The translations under genes and the position numbers were made by a program. Below are positions 30,836 to 42,198 of a stretch of 64,000 nucleotides of DNA, in pieces (the stretch's first letter is position 1; each line of letters starts with the position of its first letter). A model generated the notes under the pieces. The model searched no databases. It was not told the DNA's origin and worked only from the letters and a program-made list of their open reading frames with translations. Source of the stretch: Pyrenula massariospora (taxonomy: Eukaryota; Ascomycota; Eurotiomycetes; Pyrenulales; Pyrenulaceae); assembly GCA_021030905.1 (NCBI GenBank), contig JAGFMI010000023.1, forward strand, positions 496,001-560,000, written 5' to 3'.

Positions 30836-33807
30836 ATGTCTGCTTCGGCTTCAAGCCAAAGCGAAAATTTTCGCTATCAACAACCAAATTCTCCGACTCC
30901 TGGTCACTCCGACCTCGAAGCAGATGACATTGAGAGCGACGATGACCCAGTCGTGAACCATGCTCGAGACGACAGGATTCTTTCACACGACCCTTTAGGA
31001 GACTTAAGCAATGGATTCGCTCAGCCGTACCACCCCTTCGCTACTTCTCTGCAGAGACTGAAAACTTACAAAGTCTCTAGAACGTCTTTTAAGAGAAAAG
31101 CAAAGCATAAACCTGGTTTCAGCCTTTCGAACTTCCTCACACCTCCCTCCTTATCCTCCACGAGATCTGCATCTCCCGCCCTTCCTATAAATCGTGAAGG
31201 GTTACAAGATCAAACCCTGTCATCCAGGAATGCTTCGAATATCAGCCTCCAGCGCAATGGCGGAACCAACCCCAGTGACCTCCGTGGAACAAAAGAGGGT
31301 ACCTCGCTAGACTGGTACGTGGAAGGCCCAGGGCGAAGAGTGGGATATGACGATCTTACTGCCATCGATTGGATCTTTGAGTATTCAAAAGAGAGGCAAA
31401 GACAAAGAATCTTGTACTCGAACACGCCTGGTGTTGTGGGATACATACGACAGCTTCTAGACGCAAGCCACGTCTGGGTTGTCTTGGTCCTGACTGGAAT
31501 TGCTGTGGGTGTCCTAGCGGCCGGTATTACGATTGCGAGTGATTGGCTCGGGGACATCAAATCAGGCTTTTGCAAGAAGGGCGAAGGAGGCGGTCAATTT
31601 TATCTAAACAAAAGCTTCTGCTGTTGGGGTCATGAGGGTATGCTCTACCGCGTTCAACAGTCCAACTTGCTCACCAATTACAGAACTAGGTGAATGTCAA
31701 GATTGGACTCCTTGGCGACAAGCCTTAGGTATACCTAACAAAGGTGGAGGCTACGTTGTTGAGTTTCTATTCTATATCTTGTATTCTGTAAGTTTATCGA
31801 ACGACACCGCGCTGGAATTGTGATTAAGAAATGTCTCAGACTCTTTTCGCTGTTTGTGCAAGCGTTCTTGTTAAGAACTATGCGATTCATGCCAAGCATA
31901 GCGGGATACCAGAGATTAAGACCGTCTTGGGAGGCTTTGTCATTCGGCGTTTTATGGGTGCGTGGACTCTGGTTACGAAGTCGCTTGGTTTGGTATGCTC
32001 CTCATCTGGTCTGGCGCTGATTTAGGCTTACATGCGGTAGTGTCTGGCTGTTGCTTCTGGGATGTGGCTGGGAAAGGAAGGGCCGCTGGTCCACGTCGCG
32101 TGTTGCTGTGCAAATCTAATTATGAAGCCCTTCCCCTCTATTTCACTCAACGAGGCCAGGAAACGCGAAATACTCTCTGCGGCTGCTGCGGCCGGGATCA
32201 GTGTTGCCTTCGGGTCTCCGATCGGTGGAGTGCTTTTCTCACTTGAACAGCTCTCCTATTACTTTCCTGACAAAACAATGTGGCAATCCTTCGTCTGCGC
32301 CATGGTTGCTGCAGTCACTTTACAAGCTCTGAACCCATTTCGAACGGGAAAGATTGTATTATACCAGGTGACATATACTTCTGGATGGCACAGTTTCGAG
32401 CTCGCTCCCTTTATCCTACTCGGTATTATCGGCGGAGTTTACGGCGGCTTGTTTGTTAGAGGGAATATGAAAGTTGCGCGATTTTACGCCTCAGATCAGA
32501 ATCCTCTCCGAAACCGACCTGTCCTACAAGTCCTTGTCATCGCCATCTTGACCGCTCTGATTAATTACGTGAACGTGTTCATGCGTGCACAAACCTCAGA
32601 ACTCGTTAGCACACTCTTCGCAGAATGTGCGTCCTTGACGCCTGAAACGCTGTATCAGCTCCCCCTCTGCAAATCGACCACTGCCGGAACCTGGAGTATT
32701 ATAACTCTTCTGCTCACGGCATCAGTTCTTGCTTTCCTCTTGGCAACTATTACGTTTGGACTGCAAATACCTGCTGGTATCATCTTGCCATCTCTCGCAA
32801 TCGGTGCCCTGTACGGCCGGGCTCTAGGTCTTTTCACAGCTCTACTTCAGTCAAATCACACAACCTGGCTCCCATTTTCGACCTGTGAGCCGGACATACC
32901 ATGTGTTACTCCTGGTACCTACGCGATTGTTGGTGCTGCCAGCGCGCTTGCCGGAGTCACTCGACTAACTGTCTCAATCGTCGTTATTGTGTTTGAGCTA
33001 ACCGGAGCATTATCATATGTTCTGCCGATTATGATCGCTGTGATGCTCTCGAAATGGATTGGAGATGCGTTCTCGAAGAGGGGAATATATGAGTCGTGGA
33101 TTGCGTTCAAAGAGTATCCATTCCTGGACAACCGGGATGACAATACTGCACCTGATATTCCTGTCTCTACAGTCATGACTCGTTTTGAAGATCTCAGCTG
33201 TTTGGCTGCCAGCGAAAACCACACTATTGCGTCTGTCCAACAAATCTTAGACACTCCTCCTCGGTACCGTGGATATCCTGTCGTTACCTCTCACCATGAT
33301 CCTGTTCTTCTCGGCTACATTTCTCGCACAGAGCTCCAGTACGCATTACAGCAAGCCACTTCATCGTCCTTCAGTATCCCCCAAACTCCTCGAACACCTG
33401 CTTTTGCCACTCATCATCATCAACGCCGGGCAACTCCCCTTCCTCCTGAAACGCCTGTCCACCTCCTTCATGACCCTAACGCAGACCCCACCACATCGCT
33501 CGATCTCCGGCCTTGGATGGATCAAACCCCACTCACTTTATCTGTACACACGCGGTTTCAACTTGCTGTTGACATGTTCCAACAATTAGGGCTGCGGTAC
33601 TTGATCTTTGTGGACAAGGGACGTCTCAGGGGCTTGTCCACGAAGAAAGACGTGTGGTACATTGTGGAAGGCATGGGAGAGCGATGGAAGGAGAGAGAGG
33701 AATTGCAGCGGGAGCAAGCAGTTGACGATTCTGACGCCGATGGACATGGAGAAGGAGAAGGGCTCTTAGACGGTGTTGCATCACGTAGAAGCGAAAGCGA
33801 GACCTGA
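30836..33807 (+). CDS. CLC-family chloride channel/exchanger
   Basis: Membrane anion transporter, probably of endomembranes or plasma membrane. Four exons: 30836-31637, 31690-31787, 31840-31992 and 32041-33807, 939 residues. The acceptor of intron 1 may instead be 31683, which adds two residues in frame. A hydrophilic N-terminus of about 200 residues precedes the membrane core. CLC filter motifs are visible: HSGIPEIK (usual GSGIP with His for the first Gly), GKEGPLVHVACC with the gating glutamate, and LQIPAGIILPSLAIGALYGR. The gating glutamate is what coupled and gated CLCs share, so channel versus exchanger cannot be decided from it. Two CBS domains follow (ISTVMTRFEDL-type start around residue 720 and a second near the C-terminus with TRFQLAVDMFQQLGLRYLIF). 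The C-terminus is acidic. Confidence 0.92.
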
Positions 33808-34377
33808 CACAATGCTTGATACGGCCAGCAATACACTGCCTCGTGATCGGCCTCAACATTGCGAGTGTCTCTGTCCTCCGCTTCATGGAGACTATCCATA
33901 GCCGGATACCTGGTACCTCAGAAGTGGACCAGGTTCATGCTGACACCGATCAGGCGGCAAGGCCCATCAGCAGACCGTCTAAATGATGCCAATTTCCATT
34001 TCCGGTCCGTATACACCCACGTCCCAGAGTCTCCCCAAGCGGACCACGAACAAACCAGTAAATCACGAGGCCGAGCCACTCAGAGCTTCCGCTCGAGTGG
34101 AAGGTACGTTGGACATGAGCCTTGTACGCACCTACCTCGGTGGGTATTCTGTGTTCAACTCTGGTGTCCCGAAAGGGTTGGTGAGACTGGCCACTGGAAG
34201 GTCCAAAGGGCCGTCAGCACGAACATGAAGCAGGCGCTTTGGACGGAAGCATCGACGGATCAAAACCTTCTCTCAATATCCTTTTTCCTCTAACGAAGGC
34301 TCTTCATGTGGAAAGCTTCTCCAAGCAAGTATCCAATTTTTGAGCTCCCAAATCTCGTGCCTCTTCTTTCAAAAGTC
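33808..34377. other. Intergenic between CLC and secreted-protein genes
   Basis: A 570 bp plus-strand gap holding the CLC 3' end and the promoter of the next gene. Open frames here are not convincing. An in-frame ATG at 34306 exists 24 codons upstream of the start chosen for the next gene. Confidence 0.35.
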
Positions 34378-35091
34378 ATGCTCTTAGTCACCACCATCTT
34401 CTTTGGCCTTCTTCTCTCCCTGGCCTCCTCCTACAAACCCCCCTTCAAACTGCCTCCAGAAAATTACCCCAATGGCACAGCACAACCATTCTACCCCTGC
34501 GGTTACAACACCGACCAAGTCTCCGAATGTCCCTACCGCTGCCTCAACTCTACCGGCGACCTCGAGCCCGGCTGCTACGACAAAGACATGGCGACCATTA
34601 TGATCGGAAACGGCGGCAACTGTGTCGAATGCGTGACTCCCTCCCAACCTGCGGACCGTCCCGGTGGCTGCACGTCCTTTGACCCACACAAGTACTTCAC
34701 CGTGGCTAATTACACCGTCAGCCCGTGCGGCACCGCTGGCGCACCGCTCGGAAACTGTGCCTTTCTCTGCGGTGAGGCTCAGGTTCCCTTCGGATTCTGT
34801 AATACTGCAAACGACACTGGACCGTACAAAGTCTGTTATAACTGTCTTCCAATGTGTTCGAGTCCGACAGTTGTGTTTGCGCCGCCGGTCGTACCGAATA
34901 ACTTCTCGCTCAGCGCGGGGGAGTGTTCCAGTCAGTATGGGACGTCAGAGCTGAGGTGGTGTCCGTTCAGGTGCTCGAAGGCTGGCAATCCGAATAAATT
35001 CTGTTCGGTGTGGGATCAGACGGATTCGCTCACCTATACGACTTGCACGAAGTGCTACGCAGGGGCCAAGAGGAGGCTAAGGTTATGGTGA
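34378..35091 (+). CDS. Secreted protein with three cysteine modules
   Basis: I do not recognise the family. The start at 34378 was preferred over an in-frame ATG at 34306 because it places a clean signal peptide (MLLVTTIFFGLLLSLASS) at the N-terminus, giving 237 residues. The mature protein carries the same pattern three times: C-x(9-11)-C-x3-C-x(9-10)-C-x(11-15)-C-x2-C. Module 1 has its third cysteine in SECPYRC and ends in NCVEC; module 2 has NCAFLC and ends in VCYNC; module 3 has RWCPFRC and ends in TCTKC. One extra cysteine lies in each linker, for 20 cysteines in all. Several N-glycosylation sequons (NGT, NST, NYT, NDT, NFS) are present. It is probably exported through the secretory pathway; a cell-surface or effector-like role is only a guess. 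Confidence 0.8.
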   Translation: MLLVTTIFFGLLLSLASSYKPPFKLPPENYPNGTAQPFYPCGYNTDQVSECPYRCLNSTGDLEPGCYDKDMATIMIGNGGNCVECVTPSQPADRPGGCTSFDPHKYFTVANYTVSPCGTAGAPLGNCAFLCGEAQVPFGFCNTANDTGPYKVCYNCLPMCSSPTVVFAPPVVPNNFSLSAGECSSQYGTSELRWCPFRCSKAGNPNKFCSVWDQTDSLTYTTCTKCYAGAKRRLRLW

Positions 35092-36139
35092 AGGTCAAAG
35101 TCGCATAATGGACTGCAGATATGCCTTTATGGTAGACTACCTTATGCTCGAGTATCCGTATAAGAGTGGGCCTAATGTGTGGAATGCAGTGGTGAGCTCT
35201 CAGTCGAGGAGACGGTTGTTAAAGCGGACACCCTAGCTACAAGACTATTATAGCTTAATATGCAGGACTTTGATTTGCATACATCAAAGAAATCTTCACG
35301 AACGACCGCAATATTCGCACAGCCGTCTCGGTAGGTATCGTCCATCAGATTCACGCGTGCTGATAGTTATCCACCATGAACTCACTCAGTAGCAGTACAC
35401 CCCAGAGAGGGACGACCATCAAACGCGCACGTATCCACAAAGCAAAAAGCCTCTCTAAAGTGAATAAGTCAGTCCCTGTAGCTTCGTCCCCAGTCCAGAA
35501 ATCTTTAATCCCGAGTCTAGACCGCCCTTCATCTATGTAGATAAAACACGGCGTCTTGTGAACAACTCTCAATGATATGTTCATCCCAGACACACTCTCC
35601 TACCCACTACGAGTTATGCTATAGTATAGCCTTCCAACACGCTATTTGAAGAGAACAGGTAGGGCGTATGGTACGCCGGATGCGATGCCGTTCGGTGATT
35701 GCTGATTTGATGCTGGATAATCACGGTTGACGCGCGGGTTTTCTAGGACGCGGTCGTTTGGGTCTGGATCGTCAGTCAAGGGTGAGATCGTAGCGTCTAC
35801 GCTCGCGATGTGAGATGGGTCGTTACTGATTTCCTATCCTGGAACTCTAAAGCTAGAGTTGAGATTCACGACTCATCTACGGCATATTGGATGGACAGGG
35901 GCAACGGGTATGAGACTTGCATCCAGGAACCACAGAGAGTTGACATTGAAGTGAGAAAACGAAGCGTTCGACTCAGCATTGACCCTTCAGCTATGTCACA
36001 GATAACCCGGGCCGTTTATTCCCGTCGAGGGGCCTCCCAGTAACGTAAGGGCCATGCATTATTTTATCCACCCTGCTTTTATAGTATAGAAGTGGATGAG
36101 ATTCTATGTTCATCCCATCTTTTCCTTAAATCAGCCCCG
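35092..36139. other. Intergenic between two secreted-protein genes
   Basis: A gap of 1,048 bp between converging genes. It is relatively AT-rich in parts, and the short frames have no supporting features. I see nothing else in it. Confidence 0.4.
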
Positions 36140-36583
36140 TCACGCCGCCAGCCCTTTCCTCGGCTTTTTCTCATCTTCCGTGGCCTTGACCAGAGGACAG
36201 CACCTCCAGTAAGCAATCGAATCGCTGTAACCATTCGGCGGGAAGGTCGCCAACATGCACTTCCCGCCACTGGTCTTCCTGCAGTCCCTCTCGCATTTCT
36301 CTCTTGCCCCGTCAACGGCATCTTGCCGGTCTCCGGTTGTCCGGAGCGTCGACTCGGAAGAGGAAAAGTCCCACCAATTGCTAAAGGGCCCGCCGACGAG
36401 GTAGAATGTGCGGGTATGTTCCATTGGGTTAGAGCACCATGGGTGCCGGGCGTGTGTAGTTGGGTTGATGTCTTCGTAGAAGGGTGGTGGTTCTGGGGCG
36501 TCGTCACCGGAATCGAAAGGTTCGGCGAAAGTGAGTGTAGAGGCGGAGAGGGCGAGGAGAATGCAGGAGGATATGAAATGCAT
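36140..36583 (-). CDS. Small secreted cysteine-containing protein
   Basis: A single-exon protein of 147 residues that I cannot assign to a family. It starts with a signal peptide (MHFISSCILLALSASTLTFA) followed by an acidic, proline-rich segment (FDSGDDAPEPPPFYED). The mature part has six cysteines, in HPWC, REKCERDC, GKC and RCC, enough for three disulfides, and a lysine-rich end. It lies 1 kb from the other secreted cysteine-rich gene and converges with it, but the cysteine patterns differ. Size, signal peptide and cysteine content fit a candidate secreted effector or surface protein. Confidence 0.65.
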   Translation of the reverse strand: MHFISSCILLALSASTLTFAEPFDSGDDAPEPPPFYEDINPTTHARHPWCSNPMEHTRTFYLVGGPFSNWWDFSSSESTLRTTGDRQDAVDGAREKCERDCRKTSGGKCMLATFPPNGYSDSIAYWRCCPLVKATEDEKKPRKGLAA

Positions 36584-37858
36584 CGTATGTCGATGTATCG
36601 GTGAGCAGGGAGGGCTCCCGTAGCCTTAGAGAATTAGGCTGGAGCTCTTCAGGGCCGCTAGATCGAAGACGTTCTACTTGGTCGGCGTAATGCAGAGACC
36701 GACAAACATCACCTGGCTAGAATGCCTTGCTTCATGATCAGTAGCTGTGAAGGGTAATGAGAGCAATATTGTAGGGGGAATTGAAAGAGAAAACGTACTT
36801 GTTGTGAGGATGGAAGGATGATATGATCCTTTCTACAGACAGGGGCGAAGACCGTTACCAACACTTCTCGAGTGCATGAACCTGGCCTACTTCAGATTTC
36901 AAGGCGCCTCGAGTGCTCTCAAATCGAAGATTTTTAGGGGACTATGAGTTGTACAACTCGAGGAAGAGTTAGGGCGCGAGAGACTGGATGTTGGAAGATG
37001 CATATGTGCACCCAAGTGAAAGGAAATATGTGGGAACCAACAAGGACTTCGAAACGGGATAAGAAAAGACATTTGACACAGTCCCCATGGTCGACGGGGC
37101 CGGTTAAACACCGAAGGAGATTGATGGCATGGAGCACACGAGGCGTTTGCGGCGATGTTGGTGTCAGAGAGGCAGTGTTGCAATTTTGGCATACACGAAA
37201 TGCTTGTAGGATGCCATTCTCGACAACAGGCAACCGAAGCTCTTAAATTCTCGACAACTCTTGGGTATTTGGACGTAGCTTGTTCGACGAATTGACTTTG
37301 AAACTCGAGAGCTTTCGCAATACGATTCCGTCACTTCAAGAGTAGAAGGTGATAGAGCCAGGAGGCTGGTTCGGTCTCGTGTTCCGACATAGCACCGCTG
37401 TTGGCATGATGACAAGCCAACAATGCGCTTGGATGCATGGGAGGTCAACGTGGGGCCAGAACTGTCGGCGGCTCCGACGAGGCTGTCAGCCTTGTCTGCC
37501 ACATCGTTGATCTAGTCACTGCTGCTCTGTAAATGCACAGCGTAGTTCATTATGAAAAGATCCATCTACTTTACAAACTAGCCATGACATCGGTATAGGG
37601 GCTTCGACATGACAGAGCTTACCCATGGACATCCCCGCATAGTACCATGTCCACCTAATTTATTATCCGGAGTCGGATAGCAAAACTCAGATACAGTACT
37701 GCGGGGATGGAGCTTTGACTACCGGCGTTTGCACGGCACTTGATAGAAATAAAGCTTGAGTTTAATCTTGACTCTACTCTATGACCTGTTGCTCGGGCTT
37801 GACGCAAAGGTTGTAATTTAATGACAATGATGCTCAAATAGCAGTGTAATAGCCCGCC
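36584..37858. promoter_or_regulatory. Divergent intergenic, secreted protein and SDR
   Basis: A 1,275 bp tract between divergent genes that must hold both promoters. Frames of up to 112 codons occur but overlap one another on both strands and have no recognisable features. Confidence 0.4.
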
Positions 37859-38948
37859 ATGACGCGATTCGAGCCAGATCCAGAGGCCTTAGCCAAACTC
37901 AAGGACAAAGTGGTCGTTGTGACAGGTCTGTACAAGCTCTCTTTGCGGATCGAGTATGCATGGCACGAGTCAGCGTTTGCAATTTGGCCCATGCTTACCT
38001 TGCTTGGGTCTTCTAGGCGGCGCAAGTGGGATCGGCGCTGCCGCTGTTACGCTGCTTCACGAGAACGGTGCTCGAGTAGTTTTTGGCGACATCTCCTCTG
38101 AGGCCGGGGAAGACGTGGAAAAGACGCTCGGCGACGGAGCTCACTTTATCCAATGTGATGTGCGCAAGTACTCAGACAACGTCCGGCTCTTCAAGACAGC
38201 TCGGGAAAGATACGGTCGTGTGGACCATGCAGTAGCGAACGCAGGAGTGCCGGAGCTGGAGAACCTTTTCGACCCTTCGCTGTCGCTTGAGGACGTTGAG
38301 AAAGAACCGAGTCATGTCGTGCTGGATATCAATTTGAAGGCGGTCATAAACTTCGCGCGAATCGCAGTAGTGTATCTGGCCCATGATCAGCAGCCGTTGG
38401 AAGACAAGTCCTTGACACTGGTATCAAGTGTGGCTGGATTCATTGAATCCCCAGGCCTCTTTGCGTACGAGTCCGCAAAGGCTGGTGTTTTAGGCCTCAT
38501 GCGCGCTCTGAGACCATATTTGCCAGAGGTTTTTGAAGGCGTTCGGGTTAACGCAGTATGTCCTTGGATGACCTTGACACGGATGGTTGAGGGAATTCAA
38601 AATGGATGGCTCAAGGCTGGTCTGCCCACTAATCAGCCGGTGGATATTGCAAGACATATTGTAGGCCTGGCGTCTGCTGGGGCCGTAGGGACCAAGATGC
38701 TGCACTACGAGCTAGAAGAGGGAGACGCAGGAAGAGGGATGAACCGTGGGATTCTAAAGTGGGGGCAGTTTGAGGAGAGCTCGGGCGTCAATGGTCGCGC
38801 CATCTATGTCGAAGGTGGTCGAGGCTGGGACATTGAAGAAGGACTGAACCGAACTCAAGACCTATGGATGGGTAAGGGCCCAAGTGAACGACTAGCAAAA
38901 GGTCAGGTAGAACTGGGGATAGGAACCAGTTGGTCCTGCAAGCGGTGA
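37859..38948 (+). CDS. Short-chain dehydrogenase/reductase
   Basis: An NAD(P)-dependent oxidoreductase of the classical SDR fold. Two exons, 37859-37925 and 38017-38948, with a 91 bp intron that splits the cofactor motif: VVVTG of exon 1 joins GASGIG of exon 2. The product has 332 residues. An acidic residue follows strand 2 (VVFGD), which usually favours NAD over NADP. NAG (ANAGVPE), the catalytic serine region LVSSVAG and the active-site YESAK (Y at about 173, K at 177) are all present. The overall look resembles 15-hydroxyprostaglandin dehydrogenase-like fungal SDRs, but the substrate cannot be read from sequence. The next gene on the same strand activates fatty acids, so a lipid substrate is possible. 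Confidence 0.88.
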
Positions 38949-39506
38949 GAATCTGTGGTATTATTGCACCGTTTGTGGCGTTTGTGGGAAAGCTTGTGCT
39001 GGAATTCGTCCCGGGTAGGATGTACGCATAAATAAAGTAGCTGGAACCGCGCTTGCTGCAGAGCTCGAGAGCAATGCAGCGGCCTCGGCGACTTTGCTGT
39101 CGAGTCGAGTTCCACCCGCGGTCTGGACTAATTTGGTATCTGCCGAGGGATGTTCGCGGAGTCGATAACGGCCGAATGGCTCGTCACGCCGAGTACAGGG
39201 GGGTCGACTTCAGTAATCGGGTCCTCTGTTCCCGTGAAGGATCCTGTTATCTCCTGGCGACAGCTTGAGAAGACTCAAAGAGATCTTGAGCGTGGAATTG
39301 GAGAGATGGAGTCTCGATTGCCATCTTGACCACACAGTCGAGGAGTTAACCCCACCTCGAGTCGCCCGAAACTTTGAGCAAGCCTTCGGAGAGCGCGCTG
39401 ACACTCAAACTTTAATGAGCCATGGCATTAGGTACCAGCGACCTTTTCCTTCCACTGTCTTGCGCATCTTGATTTCTTGTAGCAATGTTCATGGCTCTGT
39501 CGACTA
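38949..39506. promoter_or_regulatory. Upstream region of the FATP gene
   Basis: A 558 bp gap between two plus-strand genes. It holds a CCTCGG hexamer at 39083 and its complement CCGAGG at 39143, the core bound by fungal FarA/FarB fatty-acid regulators. The hexamer is also common elsewhere in the window. Confidence 0.3.
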
Positions 39507-41523
39507 ATGCAAAGCTTACAATGCTCAGCAACAGCCGCTGCCGTCGCCGCAGGTGGGACTGCTACGGCAGCCTACTTCAATGCGAAGTACCAGATCGCCA
39601 AGGATATGACCGCGATATATAGGTTCAAGCGGATGGAACGTCTTTGGCAAAGAGCTCGTATGTATACCCGTCCCATACCTTCTGATGACTTCCTCTGATA
39701 GTTTCCTCTGAGCAGTCAAAGAGGGTCGAAACTCCTTATGGTATCTTTTCGCCGACAATGTCGAGAAATACCCGAACAATACCTGCATATGGACCCGGGA
39801 GAAGGAATGGACCTGGAAACAGGTGCAAGACGCGACGGCGCAATATGCAAGATTCTTCCTGTCCCAGGGGTTAGAGCCTGGGGATATTGTTTCATTCTAT
39901 CTAATGAACTGCGCCGAGTTCATGGTTGCCTGGTTGGCGTTATTTCAGATAGGCTGCGCCCCGGCAATGATCAATTACAATCTTGAAGATGCTGCATTGG
40001 TACATTGCCTGAAGGTGGCCGGATCGAAATTGGTCCTGATAGATAATGACGAAAGTTGCCGGCAAAGGATCGAAAAGAGCAGACCTACGATTGAGCAAGA
40101 TTTGGGAATGAAACTAATATACCTCAACGCGGATCTTAAGAGATCGATATCGGGCCTGAGCACAGAAGTCTTTGGACATGAATACCGGAAGAATGTAACA
40201 GGGAGAAGTCCGGCATGCTTATTCTATACAAGGTAGGTTCGTACTGTGAATGAGCTCTCGGCAGCACTAATCCTTGATAGCGGCACGACTGGCTTACCAA
40301 AAGGCTGCGCGTATCTTCAAGATCGGCAGTGGATGAATGGTCCACATATTTACCCGCCATTCGATGCCAAACCTGGGCCTGGTGGAGATAGGTGGTATAA
40401 TCCCATGCCACTGTACCATGGCACAGGAGGCATTACTTCTATGAGTACTATGGCTATGGGGACAAGCTTGGCCATCGCCCCTAGATTCTCGGTCTCGAAT
40501 TTCTGGAAAGACATTCACGATTCTGGCTCGACCTTTGCTATCTACGTCGGAGAAACTATTCGGTATCTGCTCAATGCGCCTCCAGGTCCTTACGATAGGG
40601 ACCATCAGCTTAGGTGCGTGTTTGGAAACGGCCTCCGCCCGGATATATGGGAAAAGTTCAAGGAACGATTCAATGTTCCGGAAGTCGCAGAATTTTTTAA
40701 TTCTACTGAAGGCATTCTTGCGTTTGTAAACTGGAACAAGGGACCATACACCTCAGCTTGCGTGGGTCATCACGGATTAATCCTTCGCCAGGTTTTCAAA
40801 AACGTCTATGTGCCAGTCAAGATTGATTACGAGACAGGCGATATCTGGCGGGACCCGAAAACCGGCTTTGCTCACCGGCCGGATTATAGCGAGGGCGGTG
40901 AGATGCTTGTCGCGCTTCCCAATAAGGAGGGCTTCCATGGTTACTGGCGAAACGAGTCTGCCACGGAAAAAAAGTTTGCCTGCGATGTTTTCAAGAAAGG
41001 GGACCTCTTCTACCGCAGTGGTGATGCTTTACGACGGTGCCCGGATGGCAAATGGTACTTCGTTGACCGCCTTGGTGATACATTTAGGTGGAAATCCGAG
41101 AATGTTGCCACAGCAGAAGTATCAGAGGTCCTTGGCAGATATCCGGGTGTTGCTGATGCCAACGTTTACGGCGTACTGGTACCAAATCACGACGGTCGTG
41201 CTGGCTGTGCAGCCCTGTTCCTCAACGATGCGCAGAAAGACACTTTTGACTATACCGGATTGTTGAAATTTGCAAGGTCTCGATTGCCACAGTACGCCGT
41301 GCCCGTATTTTTGAGAGTTGTGTCAACAAGCAGCATCACACATAACAACAAGCAGAACAAGGTGCCGTTGAGGAACGAAGGCATTGACCCTGAAAAGGTC
41401 GGAACAGAAGTGCCCGATGGGAAGGAGGATAAAATCTTTTGGTTGCCACCAAAGGGAAACCAATATGTAGAATTTACAGAGGACAGCTGGAAACAGTTGC
41501 AGAGCGGTCGAGCGATGCTGTAA
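39507..41523 (+). CDS. Fatty-acid transport protein / very-long-chain acyl-CoA synthetase
   Basis: ATP-dependent acyl-CoA synthetase of the FATP/Fat1 group, which couples uptake of long or very long fatty acids to activation. Three exons: 39507-39657, 39716-40232 and 40281-41523, giving 636 residues, the usual length. Introns are 58 and 48 bp. An alanine/glycine-rich N-terminal segment is likely a membrane anchor. The AMP-binding motif YTSGTTGLPKG (about residues 221-231) is split by intron 2. Further motifs are NSTEG near the middle, YFVDRLGDTFRWKSENVAT (the FATP signature, about residues 482-500) and a C-terminal domain with LP.YAVPVFLR. No peroxisomal targeting tail is seen (ends SGRAML). 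Similar fungal proteins localise to peroxisome, lipid droplet or ER. A preceding SDR gene on the same strand may belong to the same lipid pathway. Confidence 0.93.
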
Positions 41524-42198
41524 CGAATTGACATTTAGAGAGCATAGTAGGCTCATCTATGCACTACGCTAGAGTAATGAGACATGACAGACTGCCGAAA
41601 ACAGCGTCTCTTCTCTCCAACGACTAAAAATGATGATAAGATCGTCCAGTTCTATAAGCAAGCAGTTCTAGGGAAACCGTCAAGCACAGGTTTTGACTGA
41701 GTAGGTAATCTTCGAAAAATATTGACATGATAGGGTTGCTATTCTAGAACGCACGTAGACTTACTCTGACAGCATTACTATTCTCAATATTCTATCTCAA
41801 GCGTTGCTGTTTGCCGTGAGAATCTCTGGCTATCCTGTGTGACGCAACCATCTTGCAAAGCTGCGCTATGATTCAATCATGGACAGGGTCTATGCCAATA
41901 CGGCTAGTTGTGCGACTACTAATTGCTATTCTAGCAAAGCCAAAAGAAAGCACTTCTTGCGCTCAATACTGAAAGGGGAAAGTGAGATTGACTTCGTAGG
42001 AGAGCCTCTTCAGAACTCTTTATTAGTCACCACTTGCAAAGTTCAGCTCCTGGACCTTGTGAGTCAACACCTATATCTCAAAGGTACTATGTAAAAGCTG
42101 TTCTCGTCCTTATTGTTTCCAGCAAAATTTAGAGCAGGACAATCTTAAGGTGCTGTTCTCTTTCACGTTCGGCGGGTTGAGAGGTAAATTCATTCGAA
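41524..42198. other. Intergenic between FATP and S66 peptidase genes
   Basis: A 675 bp AT-richer gap. It should contain the FATP terminator and the promoter of the next gene. No coding signal is seen. Confidence 0.4.

Noticed and set aside
35351-35593. 80-codon minus-strand frame with one hydrophobic stretch
   Set aside because: The frame begins with GTG, the first ATG is three codons in, and no family or promoter evidence supports it.
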